DNA from: Phytophthora quininea
Taxonomy: Eukaryota > Oomycota > Peronosporomycetes > Peronosporales > Peronosporaceae
NCBI GenBank assembly: GCA_011947345.1
Contig: JAAVTG010000315.1
Coordinates: 1-64,000, forward strand
Length of the DNA: 64,000 nucleotides
Reading direction: 5' to 3'
Shown one piece after another: positions 1 through 10,835 of this stretch (position 1 is its first letter; each line of letters starts with the position of its first letter). A program made the translations under genes and the position numbers. The notes beneath the pieces were generated by a model, which was not told the DNA's origin, made no database searches, and saw only the letters and a program-made list of their open reading frames with translations.

Positions 1-2760
1 AATTGGACATGCAAGTGCTGCATCAAAGCTTACCTGACGTGACGAGCTACACCTACGACTGCGTGGGGAGCGAGCTCTATCAGGTTGCCTACGTGTTTGG
101 AAGGAGTACACTTGGTTTTGATCAACTTGGATGTTGCATTTCTCGGAGCCGGACACCGTACGTCTACGTCGACAGCCCCGCCCAAGGCAAGCACAGGATG
201 CAAAGCTTCAGCAAAAGCAAAAGTCCATGGCGAGAGTTCCAGTCCCGAGACGGCGACGGCTTTCCCGCGACTACATCCCCAAGACCATAGAGCTCGCCCG
301 CTATGTCCAAACCAACACTACGACAAACTCGCTTGAATTCCTCGTACCGGTAATATACAGCGAGGACACCGCACGACAAACGCACACCGGTACAAGACGC
401 TTGTGTCGAAGCGCGACGCCCATCGCAAAACTCAAGCCTGCAAAAATTACCAGCAGAGCCGGAGACACCACGATGGCGGACTGCCCAGGTTCTGGTGCTG
501 CTTAGGTGGTGAATGCCTGCAGCCAGTCGCTGAGACTCAGCCCGGACTGCCCAGACGCCTTGTTTGAAGCAACAGCAAAAGACCCTTTTCCTGGTTAGCT
601 GCTGCGCGCGCTGCCTGTATCTCTTTCCCACGAGCACCGTATCGACGGAGTCAGCATGTGCAAACTGAGTTACGTCGTTGAACTGAGCCAAGCAGCTCAG
701 CCGCGCGCTGTCCCTTGCTCGTTCCTCAGTTCCGCTTGATCTGCTTCACTGGAACCGGATCCAACTCGATCAAAACTTGTCTTGATTGACGACAACACCG
801 TCCTGATCTCGATCAGTTGAATACACCTGCGGCTCACTGCAGGCGCGACATCCAAAGCCGAAGAAGCCACGACACCCGACAAGTTACATCGATGCTTCAC
901 CGCGAAAGCCTAGCTGATGTAGCATAGCTCACAGACCATGACATTTCAGCCAAGCTAGACAATTAGTCCCATGTACCACCAGTTAATCAACGTCTTTCTT
1001 CTAGCTGATCTTGCATGTGAGGCGGGGCTTGAGGACGAGTAGAATGCAGGAATTGCAGCACCGCGGGAAGGACGGTGACTGCCTCGATTCACAGTCAAAC
1101 GCTGTTTGATGCTCTCCACCAAAAGCAAAACAGAATGCCCAGCGATGCGTAGCAAGCAGGTCCAAGAGGTCTTCAATGAAGACTCTTCATTGGGTCTGAT
1201 GGATCGTTTGCTGCGTCGAAACCTTGATCGGTTCGCAAACGGTGATGTCTGAAGGCCCCGGCTTGCGAATTCGGTGGGGCCACATGAGGAATCCTTGGAT
1301 AGCGCGAAGGTCAGGCTCGAGCGTTCGCCGTCGTGCACGTTGCACCGTCCGCACGCCAAACCCGATCTTGCCTCGTCACTGGTGGCAACAACAGCCTGTA
1401 GCCACCTCCCCATCCGAGTTCCTGCTGCCGGGTCGGAAGATCAAGTCTCTGCGCGAGGCGAACCCCGCGCGAGCCGTCGAAGCCCTGCCTCTTTCGGTTC
1501 TGCGCGTTCGCCTGTTCATCCGACTCGCGCGAGTCTTGGTGAGACGGCAAGACACCGAGGCTGGGCAGGTGTCGAGGATGGAGCGCGAGCAGCAAACAAG
1601 CCGCCTTCAACGCGAATAAAAGAACCTGCCGAGCTGGCTTGGAGCGGATTGCGGTTGAATGCGCTGCAGTGTTCACGGCGGTCGTCACCGCGCAGTCGAA
1701 CGAGAGAAAGCAAGCCAAGGCTGCGCACCGCAGCTCGAAGGTTTGAACTCCTAGCAGACGGCGCTCTTGGAACTCCCCAGTTGACAAGACAAGGCCCACC
1801 AGCTCCGTTGTGGCCGGCCACTCGACCAGTAAATGTTTGGATTCCGCCCATCGCAGGAAAGCGGCACACGCACGCACCGAAAGGCTGTCGTCGGTGTTTC
1901 CTCATGCAGTAGTCGTCGCTTGAATGAGCGGAAGCTCGCTGAAATCGCCGTAGCAAATGACCATTTCCAAGCTTTGGCGAGGTGAGGTCGGATCCCGGCA
2001 CCGTTAACTCGACGTCGATCTTACCACTGCTTACTTGAGACCGTGGCGTTGTCTCGATCAACAAACAACAAGTGCATGTGTTTGACATGCGGCTACCGTG
2101 GGCTTCCTGCGCGGTGGTTGTCTTTGCTACGGTAACAATGCTACCTCTAGCCGATCTTCGTCAAAAATGGCTTTCAAGCAGTGATGAAAGTTCATTCATT
2201 TCGAGCGTTGGAATTGCCAACGTCATCAGAAATCTGACGAGGATGGTCATGAATGCGAAAAGGTGAACGCTTTGGTTTTCTTCTAGCATGAAACGCAGTG
2301 GGCTGCTCCCTGCGAGCGCTACGCTACTGGTAGCATTAAGCGCCACCATTTCTTCCGTTTGTTCGTGTCGGGCTCACTTTCGTCGGCCGCGCGTCGACGG
2401 CATTTGGCGCGCGTCTTATTTACTCGTCTGTTTGTCACCCCGGAATGGGCCAGCTCTGTTCGACACAGCTGGGGCGCCAAACATGGCTGTGGAGGCTCGC
2501 GGGCTGAGCGCGCTCGCCTATCCGAGCCTGCGATCCCCACGACCTCTGTCTCTCTCCGGGCAGCATCAGGTTGCCAACCTGTACCTCTTGAGCTGGCGTG
2601 TGGTACGGACAGTCCGATCGTAGAGCAAAACTCCGCGGCGCTTCTCCGCTTGGGAGCTCAGCAAGCTCGAGTCTCACTTTGCTTTTCACATCCAACCCCA
2701 CACACCCACGGCAGTGTCCCGTGGCGGAGCGCACATTGTGTAGTCTCCATTCCAAGGATC
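1..2760. other. No gene recognised; upstream region of the zinc-repeat gene
   Basis: Open frames of 60-210 codons exist on both strands, but they overlap one another, have no recognisable domain and do not join into a longer protein. No repeat pair or transposase motif was seen by eye. The last part (about 2300-2760) is presumably promoter for the gene starting at 2761. A decayed retroelement in 1300-2100 is possible but I could not identify one. Confidence 0.4.
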
Positions 2761-3465
2761 ATGCCGACCCCAAGCGCTCGCCGCAACGCCAACCGCGCGC
2801 GGTGTCAATTCGCCGGGTGCGATAAATTCGCCCAGACCCGCGGGCTCTGCAAGGCGCATGGCGGCGGCCTGCGCTGCCGCGACCCGCAGTGCAACAAGCT
2901 GGCGCAAAGCCGCGGGCTCTGCATCGCCCACGGCGGTGGTCGCCGCTGCCAATTCGACGGCTGCAAGAAGTTGGCGCAGTCCAAGGGCTACTGCATCTCT
3001 CACGGCGGTGGCCGCCGCTGCACCATCCCCAACTGCGAGAAGTTCTCGCAGGTCAAGGGCCGCTGCAAGTCGCACCTGCTGGTGTCGCCAACCAACGCCG
3101 TCGTGACCCCCACCAACTCCATCGGCGGCAGCCCCATGTCGGTCATGTCGCCGACCAACACCAAGCTGTCGATCGACTTTCTGGTCAACCCGCTGTCGCA
3201 GCACGTCGATCAGCGACAGCCGCCCAAGCTGCAGGCCCCGGTGCCGTCGCTACGCCCCATTGTGCAGCTGGCCAACCCGTTCACCACGGTGGCGATGGGC
3301 TACAACCCCCACGTGCTGGGTAACCAGCGCTCGCTGCTTTCGTACCTGGAACCTCATGACGTGCATCCGTCGTACGCGGCCCCACCTCAACCCCAATACG
3401 TCCCCATCAAGGAGGAGTACCCTCGGTTCCAAGCGATGCTGCCTTCTCTAACCATGTACCGTTAA
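2761..3465 (+). CDS. WRKY19-like Cys/His zinc-repeat protein
   Basis: The predicted protein has 234 residues. Residues 15-105 hold four tandem repeats of about 24 residues, each with the spacing C-x4-C-x9-C-x2-H followed in the first three by GGG; the conserved core reads like AQSRGLC-x2-HGGG. Regularly spaced Cys/Cys/Cys/His sets suggest one bound zinc per repeat. Such repeats are common in oomycete proteins annotated as WRKY19-like, although no WRKYGQK motif is present, so the WRKY label is historical. The remaining 130 residues are Pro, Ser, Gln and Asn rich and look disordered, like an activation region. I chose the ATG at 2761 because the open frame continues upstream to 2359 without family similarity, and the repeat block starts 14 residues after this Met. 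A nuclear nucleic-acid-binding role is inference. No frame break was seen. Confidence 0.8.
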   Translation: MPTPSARRNANRARCQFAGCDKFAQTRGLCKAHGGGLRCRDPQCNKLAQSRGLCIAHGGGRRCQFDGCKKLAQSKGYCISHGGGRRCTIPNCEKFSQVKGRCKSHLLVSPTNAVVTPTNSIGGSPMSVMSPTNTKLSIDFLVNPLSQHVDQRQPPKLQAPVPSLRPIVQLANPFTTVAMGYNPHVLGNQRSLLSYLEPHDVHPSYAAPPQPQYVPIKEEYPRFQAMLPSLTMYR

Positions 3466-3740
3466 ACTGTGGCGGCGAGTACTAGTAGCGCTACATGTCT
3501 TAGAGTGCGTTGAGCAGTGTCAATTATTTAACCTTTTCAAAGAATTCCAACTTCTTTTCAACACTCCATTCATCTTTCGGTCTCTGCATGCCGACGATTT
3601 CATATACGGAGTGCTCACATCCTCGTTTGTTGCGCTGCAAGTTTCCCTTCTGACGGCCGGCGGGAAATACCATCCGAATGTCGATGAACGAAGTATTACT
3701 TATCGGGCTGCGTTAACAATCACAACTCCCTTGCATGGCA

Positions 3741-3753
3741 GCACTCGTTGTGG
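3741..3753 (+). repeat. Left copy of candidate LINE target-site duplication
   Basis: A 13-base word, gcactcgttgtgg, occurs here and again in the same orientation at 15731-15743. The two copies bracket all recognisable LINE sequence, as expected for a target-site duplication. The following bases also look related (gggg.cttcga against agg.agtcga), so the original duplication may have been longer. Confidence 0.6.
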
Positions 3754-3803
3754 GGGGCTTCGATTACCGATTATTTGTGAGTTCTCAATCTGCGGTGTTA
3801 AAT

Positions 3804-4403
3804 CTAATCTACTAAGGTCTGGAATACAACGCCAGTGCGTTGGGTACTGTGAAGTTGAACGTGTCGGAGGCGAAATAGTTCTGGGTTGCAGTTGATGAAG
3901 TTGCCGAAGTGTGATGTTTGCTTTAGTTGGCGCAGAATGGTGTGATACTGCTCGTGTAGATTACTGTCTGCGGTTCTAAGGCCTCTGCGGACGTGTGCTC
4001 CAAATGTTGCATATATCGCGGCCAGAGCTGTCGTTTTGGGTTCTGGACTGCCGTCTTCAAAGCATATCTTGTTGCGCTCAGTCCAGCGATGGTGGAGAAC
4101 TGTGCATCTTAGCATATTCCAGAGAATAATTAATATGTCCCGGTGTTGCTTCCAATGTTGTACGACTCGGAGTTTGTGCGGGAGTACAACCAAGGTCCAT
4201 GTGAGTGGTCCGACGAAAAATATCTCCCAATCAGACCAAATCAAGGACCATATTGCCGCTGAGGGAGGACATTCCAAGAAGAGATGTTGTGAAGTCTCAA
4301 TCGACGAGCACGCTGGGAGCTGACATTGTTGAGCTAAGGGGTCATGTTTCAACAGGAACCAAAGTCTGGATTTCACTGGAAGTAGTCGGAATGCGACTCG
4401 CAT
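3804..4403 (-). pseudogene. LINE ORF2 C-terminus, zf-RVT zinc-binding region
   Basis: A 199-residue open piece resembles the reverse-transcriptase-associated zinc-binding region at the end of LINE ORF2: a C-x4-C...H-x4-C type pattern (CQLPAC, then TSQHLFLECP) followed by a Trp-rich helical tail. It lies downstream of the 4468-4925 piece in a different frame, so it is separated by at least one indel. It ends at the probable natural stop of ORF2. Confidence 0.75.
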
Positions 4404-4467
4404 CTGGAGGTCGTCGTAGACCGGCAGCAGTTCCTGACGGTGTTCTCGACTGAACTCCAGATATTTT

Positions 4468-4925
4468 TTACGTCTGTTGTTGTTGTTTGAAGGTCTCGAC
4501 GGATCGGGTGTTCATCGAGCTGTAAGGTTGGCTGTTCGAATATTTTTGGAGAGCCCGCTTTCGTATCGTAGGGAAGGCATAGTATTTTTCTGCTACCTTA
4601 ACACCAGCTGCTGGTACGAATAACGAGGCGGGTGGAGAGAGCTCTTGCGTGGCTGTAACCCGCTGAAGTATTTGGGTCAGTTCTCTGTATGTGGCGCCTA
4701 GTAGTCTTTTTTGCTGGCAGATGGGGTAGAGATTTGAGCTGGGGTCCAAGTTTTGCCTCAGAAATTCCTCCTTCGAGGGCCAGCCGTGCTCATCGTGAAT
4801 ATCCGCCAAACATTCGTAACAAGCTCGCCGCGCCAATTGTAGCCTGAAGCTTCTAGTTGGTTCAGCAACTGCCAGCAGGCAACGAAGATGTCCTGAACGA
4901 GATTGGTAGTGGAGGTCGGTATTTT
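4468..4925 (-). pseudogene. LINE ORF2 fragment downstream of the LTR insertion
   Basis: This is the part of the LINE reverse-transcriptase protein between the RT domain and the zinc-binding end. Its first codons directly continue the fragment that stops at 10414 on the other side of the LTR element, which shows the insertion fell inside an already integrated LINE. The open frame runs by chance into the 5' LTR at its start. Confidence 0.75.
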
Positions 4926-5157
4926 TGTGATGGATAGCATCCCTCAAAGGCAACAACTCCCAACTCCAGCAGTTTTAGGTTTCATTCCCATAGGTTTCAC
5001 TGCTTTAGGTTTCATAGGTTTCACTTCCTTCGCACAGACGCTGCAGCGTCTCGTGTCTACTTGCCGTCAGGGCACTTTCATATAGCTCAGTCTTCCTTTT
5101 TCCTGCTACAACGCAAGCTTATCAAGACTCATTCGTCTTCCAGTAAAACCCACAACA
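4926..5157 (+). repeat. 5' LTR of the chromovirus
   Basis: This 232-bp direct repeat matches 10181-10413. By eye the copies differ only by one A in an A-run near the start (aaa here, aaaa in the other). It begins TGTGATGG and ends CCCACAACA, with TG...CA ends. Confidence 0.93.
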
Positions 5158-5276
5158 ATTTCGAAATTATACCTGAGGTATACCTGGATCGAATTCAAGT
5201 TTCCAGCCCAGTCCCAACTCGCCGTTAGCAAGTCCGGACTACTGTATCGCCTCGGCTAAGTGCGATACTTAAGCGC

Positions 5277-6369
5277 ATGAAAACACCCCGACCCGTTGAA
5301 GACGTGTCCCCCAACCTTCGCCCCCGTCAGCAGAGCCGGCTAGACGACGAAGACAACATGGCGGGAATGCACGACTCCAATATGGCTGGTACCGAAGGTC
5401 ACGCAACAAGCGGTTAGGCCGCAGCAAACCCTGGGCCGTCCACTGTCCCAGCTGCCGCCACCGGCAACACGACTCAGGCCCCAACGCCTCCAGCCGCTGC
5501 CGGAGCTGATGTAGCTGCACAGCTCATGCAGATGTTCATCGTACAGCAGCAATCCATGCAAGCGCAGCAACAGCAAGCCATGCAGGCCCAGCAGCAGCAA
5601 TTCCAAGCGTTTATGCAACAACAAGCGTTGTTTCAGCGCGAAATGTTCGAGAGCCAGGCGCGTGCGAACACGCAGAAGCAGAAGGCGGACCCGCCGAAGT
5701 TCAATGGCAAGTCCTCTGAAGACCTCGAGCTGTGGCTATTCCACATCGAGGAACACTTCAGCGCGTACGCTGCTGAGCGGGATTCCCCAGACTCTCGGTT
5801 CGTCGACATGGTTTCCCCTTTTGGGCACTGAAGCCATGTCGTGGTATCGAGAATTCAAGACTACACTGGGTGAGTCACCACGCGTCTGGGCTGTGTTCAA
5901 ACAGCAGATTCGTCTACGGTTTCGTGATAGTGATTTTGATTACAAGCTGTTGACGAAGCTCTACAAGCTGCGCGTTTCTGGAACGCAGCAGGACTACACG
6001 TCGAAGTTTATGCTGCTCCTCTCGCAGTCGACCATGGAACTCCCTGAGATTGTGAAGCGGTGGTTCTATCAGCAAAACTTACGATCGGACACCAGCTGTC
6101 ACATCTCGCAAAACATTCCTACGACGCTACATGACGCCATCATGCACGCGCAACGTTTTGAGGATGCTCGGAGTGCTGGTCCTGGCGACACGAAGCCTTT
6201 AGCCTCCACAACCGAGAAGAAGCAGAACAAGCCAGCTTCCGATTCTACCCCGCGAGCTTCAAATAACAAGCCCAAGGCAAAGACTCCGATCGTCTGCCAC
6301 ATCTGTGGCCAGCCAGGCCACATTGCGCCAGTGTGTCCCGATCGCGGGAACACTGGAGTGCAAAAGTAA
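5277..6369 (+). pseudogene. gag of the chromovirus, broken
   Basis: The frame from ATG 5277 is coding-like but hits a TAG at 5415-5417, then continues open in the same frame through a Gln/Ala-rich stretch (5526-5800). Near 5810 the frame shifts by one base and the rest of Gag follows. It ends in a zinc knuckle of the CCHC kind (CHICGQPGHIAPVC) at 6295-6337. The protein would package the RNA. The TAG is a substitution and not an indel, so at least this break cannot be blamed on homopolymer miscalls. Confidence 0.85.
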
Positions 6370-6709
6370 TTGGCTCGGCGGGCTGGCGCCCGCCGAGCAC
6401 GGCTCCGACTGTGCAGACCATACGCAGTCTGTGAGCCCAGCCACACCGGCTTCGAGTCCATCTGTATGCGAGAAGTCACCGGCTCTATTCGTTTACAGCC
6501 GCGACAGCCCGACATACCGTAGACCCAAGGACGGAATTTATGGTTTCTTGGAACAGTCGGCTACGATTCAGTCGCAGGCTGTTTCCACTTTTATCGATTG
6601 CGGTGCATCGTTTAACGCTATCACGCCCAAGCTCGTTGAACAGCTCGGCCTGTCAGTGAAGAACTACACCACACCTGTCTCTATCCGAATTGGTGGCGGC
6701 AAAAGTTAA
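6370..6709 (+). pseudogene. Aspartic protease part of pol
   Basis: The piece carries the motif FIDCGASFN, the retropepsin active-site loop in which the usual D-S/T-G is D-C-G, a variant seen in many Ty3/gypsy proteins, followed by a GGG flap-end stretch. The frame ends at a stop at 6707-6709, and the coding signal continues in another frame after the aaaa at 6701-6704, where one base appears missing. The link to the preceding Gag frame is also unclear. Confidence 0.75.
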
Positions 6710-8658
6710 TCATTCCGCGAAAGGTGGCACGGTTGAAGTGCCTCATTCCCGGTTTTACCCCTTATGTTACTCGAGCCCTCGTCATGGAGGTGCCCGAAGG
6801 CAAGGATGTCCTCCTGGGCATGCCTTGGTTATCTACTGCAAACCCGGATATCGATTGGGCAACCCGCTCTATCGCGCCACGCAACAGCGACGTATCATTG
6901 GCTTTTTGTCAGTGCGTACCCGCTAACATCGCAGCCCGGGTTGGCGGTCGTCGCGTTCGCAGTTCTGCAAGGTCTACTGCGTGCTCCGACACAGAGTTAC
7001 TGCATTATTACAGTCGCCACAACTACGAGTCTGCTCATGGAGCTACTCGTGTCGTCTCAACTAAACAACTGAAGAATCTGCTCCAGGCCACCGACAACGA
7101 ATTCTGTCTCCTGTTCAACGCAAGTGAGTCGCCTTCCAAGGAAGAACTCGCTTGGGAAGCGTTGAAGACATCACCGGCCTATCCCCTTCTCTGCAAGTTT
7201 CGGTCTCAATTATTCCGGGAAGAACTTCCGTCTGTGCCTCCTGTGCGCGAGGGTCTAATGGAGGCGAGTATCGAGCTGACAGACAACACGCCAGTGCATC
7301 GGAAGCAGTTTCCTTTGTCTGCAGCTCAACGAGAGGCGATTCGTCTGTGGACGAAGGAAATGCTAGCAGCAAAGATTATCCGCAAGTCGGCGTCTCCTTA
7401 CTGTTCGCCAACATTTTGTGTGCGGAAGAGCTCCGGAGAATGGCGCATTGTACATGACTTCAGAGGGCTGAATGCTAAGATGCGCGTGCCAGCCAACCCC
7501 ATCCCACGCAAGGAGGAGATTTATCAAGCGATGGCTGGGGCCAAACTGTTCTCAGCCATGGACCTGCTTTGGGGTTTTTATCAAGTCCGACTGCGCGCTG
7601 ACTCGATCCCGTACACAGCCTTCTCCACACCCGATGGACTCTACGAGTACCTGGTCACCCCGATGGGAGTGTCCAGCAGCCCGTCGTGCTTCAACCGGCT
7701 TGTGCAGAGCATCTTCAGTGATCAACGCGATTTCTGCCAAACCTACTTCGACGACATTTTCGTGTTTACAGCTTCAGAATCTGTGGAGGAGCATCTCGCC
7801 GCTTTGGAGAAGGTATTCCAGCGCTGCGTGGATCAGAACTTGTACATCAAACTCTCTAAGTGCACATTCTGTGCTGCGGAGATACCCTGTCTTGGTGATT
7901 TTATCGGTAGAGAAGGTGTTCGCATGGACCCTACCAAGTGCAGCATCATTGCCGACTGGCCGGAACCCCACACGAAGCATCAGCTTCAGTCGTTCTTGGG
8001 TACGTGTGTGTATGTCCTACGGTTTTGTCCCGACTTCGCTGCTTTAGTAGCTCCACTCACGGAACTGACCAAGGGCAAGGCTAAGAATGACGAGATCAAG
8101 TTCACCAAAGTGCACAGGTCAGCGTTCAAAACACTCAAGGAGAGGCTAACATCGCCGCCAATATTGGCACACCCCGATTTTTCGCAGCCCTTCCACGTCA
8201 GTATGGACGCTTTAGACTTTGCAGTTGGTGGCTATCTGTTCCAACGCGATGAGCATGGCGCAGAGCGAGTGATCGCTTACGGTGGGCGAAAACTTTCTCG
8301 AGCTGAAGTAATCTACCCGACTCGCGAGAAGGAGCTTCTTGCCGCACTACACGCGATGCGACTCTGGAAAGTGTATTTGATCGATCGGCCATTCTACATT
8401 AACACAGATCATCACACGATAGCTACCATTCTCCAACAACAAACGTGCTCGCAACGACTGGCGCGCTGGCTCAACGAGTTGGCTTTATTTCAGCCCATGT
8501 TCAAGTGGATTGAAGGCAAGTCGAATTTTGTGGCGGATATGATCTCTCGAAAACCCGTCTGGAACGACGGCACCGCTCGGGCTATCAGTCTATCGGCGCT
8601 CTTGGCTTCGTTGACCACACCAGAGCTTGCAGTCGAGCCAAACGCGCTTTCGCAATGA
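6710..8658 (+). CDS. Reverse transcriptase / RNase H of the chromovirus
   Basis: About 640 uninterrupted residues begin with the end of the protease (LLGMPWL) and continue into reverse transcriptase and RNase H. Visible RT motifs are VHDFRGLN, a SAMDLLWGFYQ palm motif, and YFDDIFVF with the catalytic Asp pair. RNase H shows SMDALDFAVGGYL, a TREKELLA helix and TDHHT. All catalytic acidic residues look intact. There is no initiator here; it would be made as part of a Gag-Pol product. The stop overlaps an ATG of the integrase piece at 8655. Confidence 0.9.
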
Positions 8659-10185
8659 GTCTCACTAGTTCACCTACCATTTTCGACGAGTGCCGGCGGC
8701 TGGGGCCTACAGACACGTTCCTCGGTCCAATTCTGAAACAGCTAACCACGGAGCAGGCCAGGCCATCATCAGAGTTTCGGCTTTTTCACGTTGACAACGG
8801 CCTAGTTTACTTCCAGCCATTTTCTGATGCTCCACGCCGATTGTGCATTCCTGTCGACCCAGCACTACGCAATCGACTGCTTTTTGAGGAACATGATGTT
8901 GCGTCTCGAGGTCACCCTGGATATCATAAGACCCACATTTTCATGGCAGCGAAGTATTACTGGCCTAATTTGGTGAAAAGCGTTCGCAAGTATGTGGCGA
9001 GTTGTGAGTCCTGCCAACGTTCGAAGAACCCACGCGGTAAAGCACCGGGGCTACTACATCCACTGGATATTCCGTCGGCACGCTGGCAAGATATCAGCAT
9101 GGACTTCATGGTGAGCCTACCAACGACGGCTGTCGGTCATGACGCGATAATGGTGATTGTTGATCGACTAACAAAACGAGCACACTTCACGCCAGCTTCA
9201 AGTACAGACTCAGCCCTTGACACTGCCAAGCAGTTCTGTGCATCCTATCAACGTCTACATGGTCTTCCCAGCTCAATTGTCTCCGACCGCGATCCCAAAT
9301 TTACTTCGAAGCTCTGGACGAACATCATGAAGCTCCAAGGTTCCGACTTGCATTTGAGCACGGCGTTCAAACCTTCCACAGATGGGCAGTCGGAGGTGAC
9401 TAACAAGTTCATCATCGAGTACCTTCGACACTTCCTCGAGCCGCATCAGACCGATTGGGAGGGATTTCTACCGTTGGCGGAATTTGCGTACAATTCTCGA
9501 GTCCATTCGACTACGGGTTTGGCCCCATTCGTCGCGGATCTTGGCTATTTACCGCGATCGGTGAGTGATTTGGCGCTACCCCTGCTACTACTTCGCTTCA
9601 GCCAGCCGCAACATTTCTCGAATCTCAGCAAGCCATTCTGATCGCCGCGCAAGATGCCATGGCTGCGGCTCAGCGTTCCTGGCATCGCCACTACGATCGC
9701 AACCGTCCGACTGCCATTTTGCCGTTGGCGATAAAGTGCTACTAGATACGAAGAACCTCGACATCGCGCACACTGGATCAGCGGGCAAGCGCAAATTTGC
9801 GTCTCGGTTTATCGGGCCATACCGTATTGAGTCGGTCACGGGTCCTGATCGCTACCGCTTGACTCTGCCGGAGGGTTTGCGTCTTTTTCCCGAGTTTCAC
9901 GTCTCTTTGCTTCGACGTCACCACTACGATCCCGAGCCAAGTCGCCAACAACGAGTTCCTGCAGTACTCGTTGCCGACGGATCGACTGGTGAATTGGTCC
10001 AAGCGATTACGGGGCATCGAAAACGCAAGGGTATTCAGCAGTACAAGGTCAAGTGGATAAACACCTCAATTTCCCCGTCATGGGAGCCACTTGCTAACCT
10101 CGGACAAGTCAAGGAGCTCATCCGCGAGTATCTCGACCAGCTACCCGATACCCGGGCCACTGCTCGTCTAAAGGAGGGATTGTGA
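8655..10185 (+). pseudogene. Integrase with C-terminal chromodomain, two frame breaks
   Basis: The N-terminal zinc finger (HPGYH, then CESCQ) and the DDE core (MDFMVSL, SDRDPKF, GQSEVTNK) lie in one frame to about 9580. A short middle piece follows in a second frame, and from about 9720 a third frame carries the GPYRIE core-binding fold and a chromodomain (YKVKWIN...SWEPLANL). Both breaks have the sense of one missing base. Chromodomains of this kind are known to steer integration to marked chromatin. The stop lies inside the first bases of the 3' LTR. Confidence 0.88.
10170..10179 (+). other. Polypurine tract
   Basis: The purine run aaaggaggga directly precedes the 3' LTR, the expected plus-strand primer of reverse transcription. 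Confidence 0.7.
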
Positions 10186-10413
10186 TGGATAGCATCCCTC
10201 AAAAGGCAACAACTCCCAACTCCAGCAGTTTTAGGTTTCATTCCCATAGGTTTCACTGCTTTAGGTTTCATAGGTTTCACTTCCTTCGCACAGACGCTGC
10301 AGCGTCTCGTGTCTACTTGCCGTCAGGGCACTTTCATATAGCTCAGTCTTCCTTTTTCCTGCTACAACGCAAGCTTATCAAGACTCATTCGTCTTCCAGT
10401 AAAACCCACAACA
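10181..10413 (+). repeat. 3' LTR of the chromovirus
   Basis: Direct repeat of 4926-5157; the only difference seen is one extra A in an A-run near the start. It is followed by a T-run that continues the interrupted LINE sequence. Confidence 0.93.
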
Positions 10414-10835
10414 TTTTTTGTCATCCACAATGGTGCTCGCAGCAGTGTTGATATGTATTGTTGTTGGGGACCGTGGTTTGGCCAGTGCGTTAAGTGCCAT
10501 ACTCTCCACATTTCTCTCCACCAAGAGGAAAGGGCTTCTTTGTTTAATAGATATTTGTAGCGTCTGGGAGATAAGTCGAGAAAGCTGAGTGGTTGAGTTG
10601 ATGGCAGTAACGGTGTTAATTGAGTAAGGAATGTTGAAGCGATCTCAGGCCACGGTTCCTTGCTCTCTGATAGCATTTGCTGGGTAAATTGCTGCAATAG
10701 TTGGAGACGTTGCACATTAAGCTGGCTTTGAATGAAAGGGATCTGGAGCCCTCCAAGCCCTTTTGCTGGTACAGTAATTTTGCGGGAGCGAGTTGAAAAA
10801 GTTGGATTCGGCGTCGTGCTTCCTGGATAACACAA
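10414..10835 (-). pseudogene. LINE ORF2 fragment upstream of the LTR insertion
   Basis: This minus-strand piece of the LINE protein follows the reverse-transcriptase domain. It is in a different frame from the main RT piece (break near 10790) and is cut off by the LTR element at 10413. The coding sense resumes at 4925. Confidence 0.75.

Larger units (their letters stand above)
4926..10413 (+). mobile_element. Ty3/gypsy chromovirus (LTR retrotransposon)
   Basis: The element has 5' LTR (4926-5157), gag (5277-6369), protease, reverse transcriptase/RNase H, integrase, a C-terminal chromodomain, a polypurine tract and 3' LTR (10181-10413). Protease-RT-RNase H-integrase order and the chromodomain place it in the chromovirus branch of Ty3/gypsy. 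It sits in a T-rich stretch of the LINE: four to five T residues are repeated on both sides, fitting the usual 4-6 bp target duplication, though the exact boundary is ambiguous because LTR and target share bases. All coding parts carry frame breaks and gag has one in-frame stop, so the copy is defective as read. Confidence 0.93.

Noticed and set aside
1274..2088. Open frames of 188-212 codons on both strands
   Set aside because: They overlap one another in several frames, have no domain or typical protein composition, and look like GC-driven chance frames.
2686..3204. 172-codon minus-strand frame rich in Ala, Val and Leu
   Set aside because: It is the antisense shadow of the zinc-repeat gene; its repeats mirror those of the real gene.
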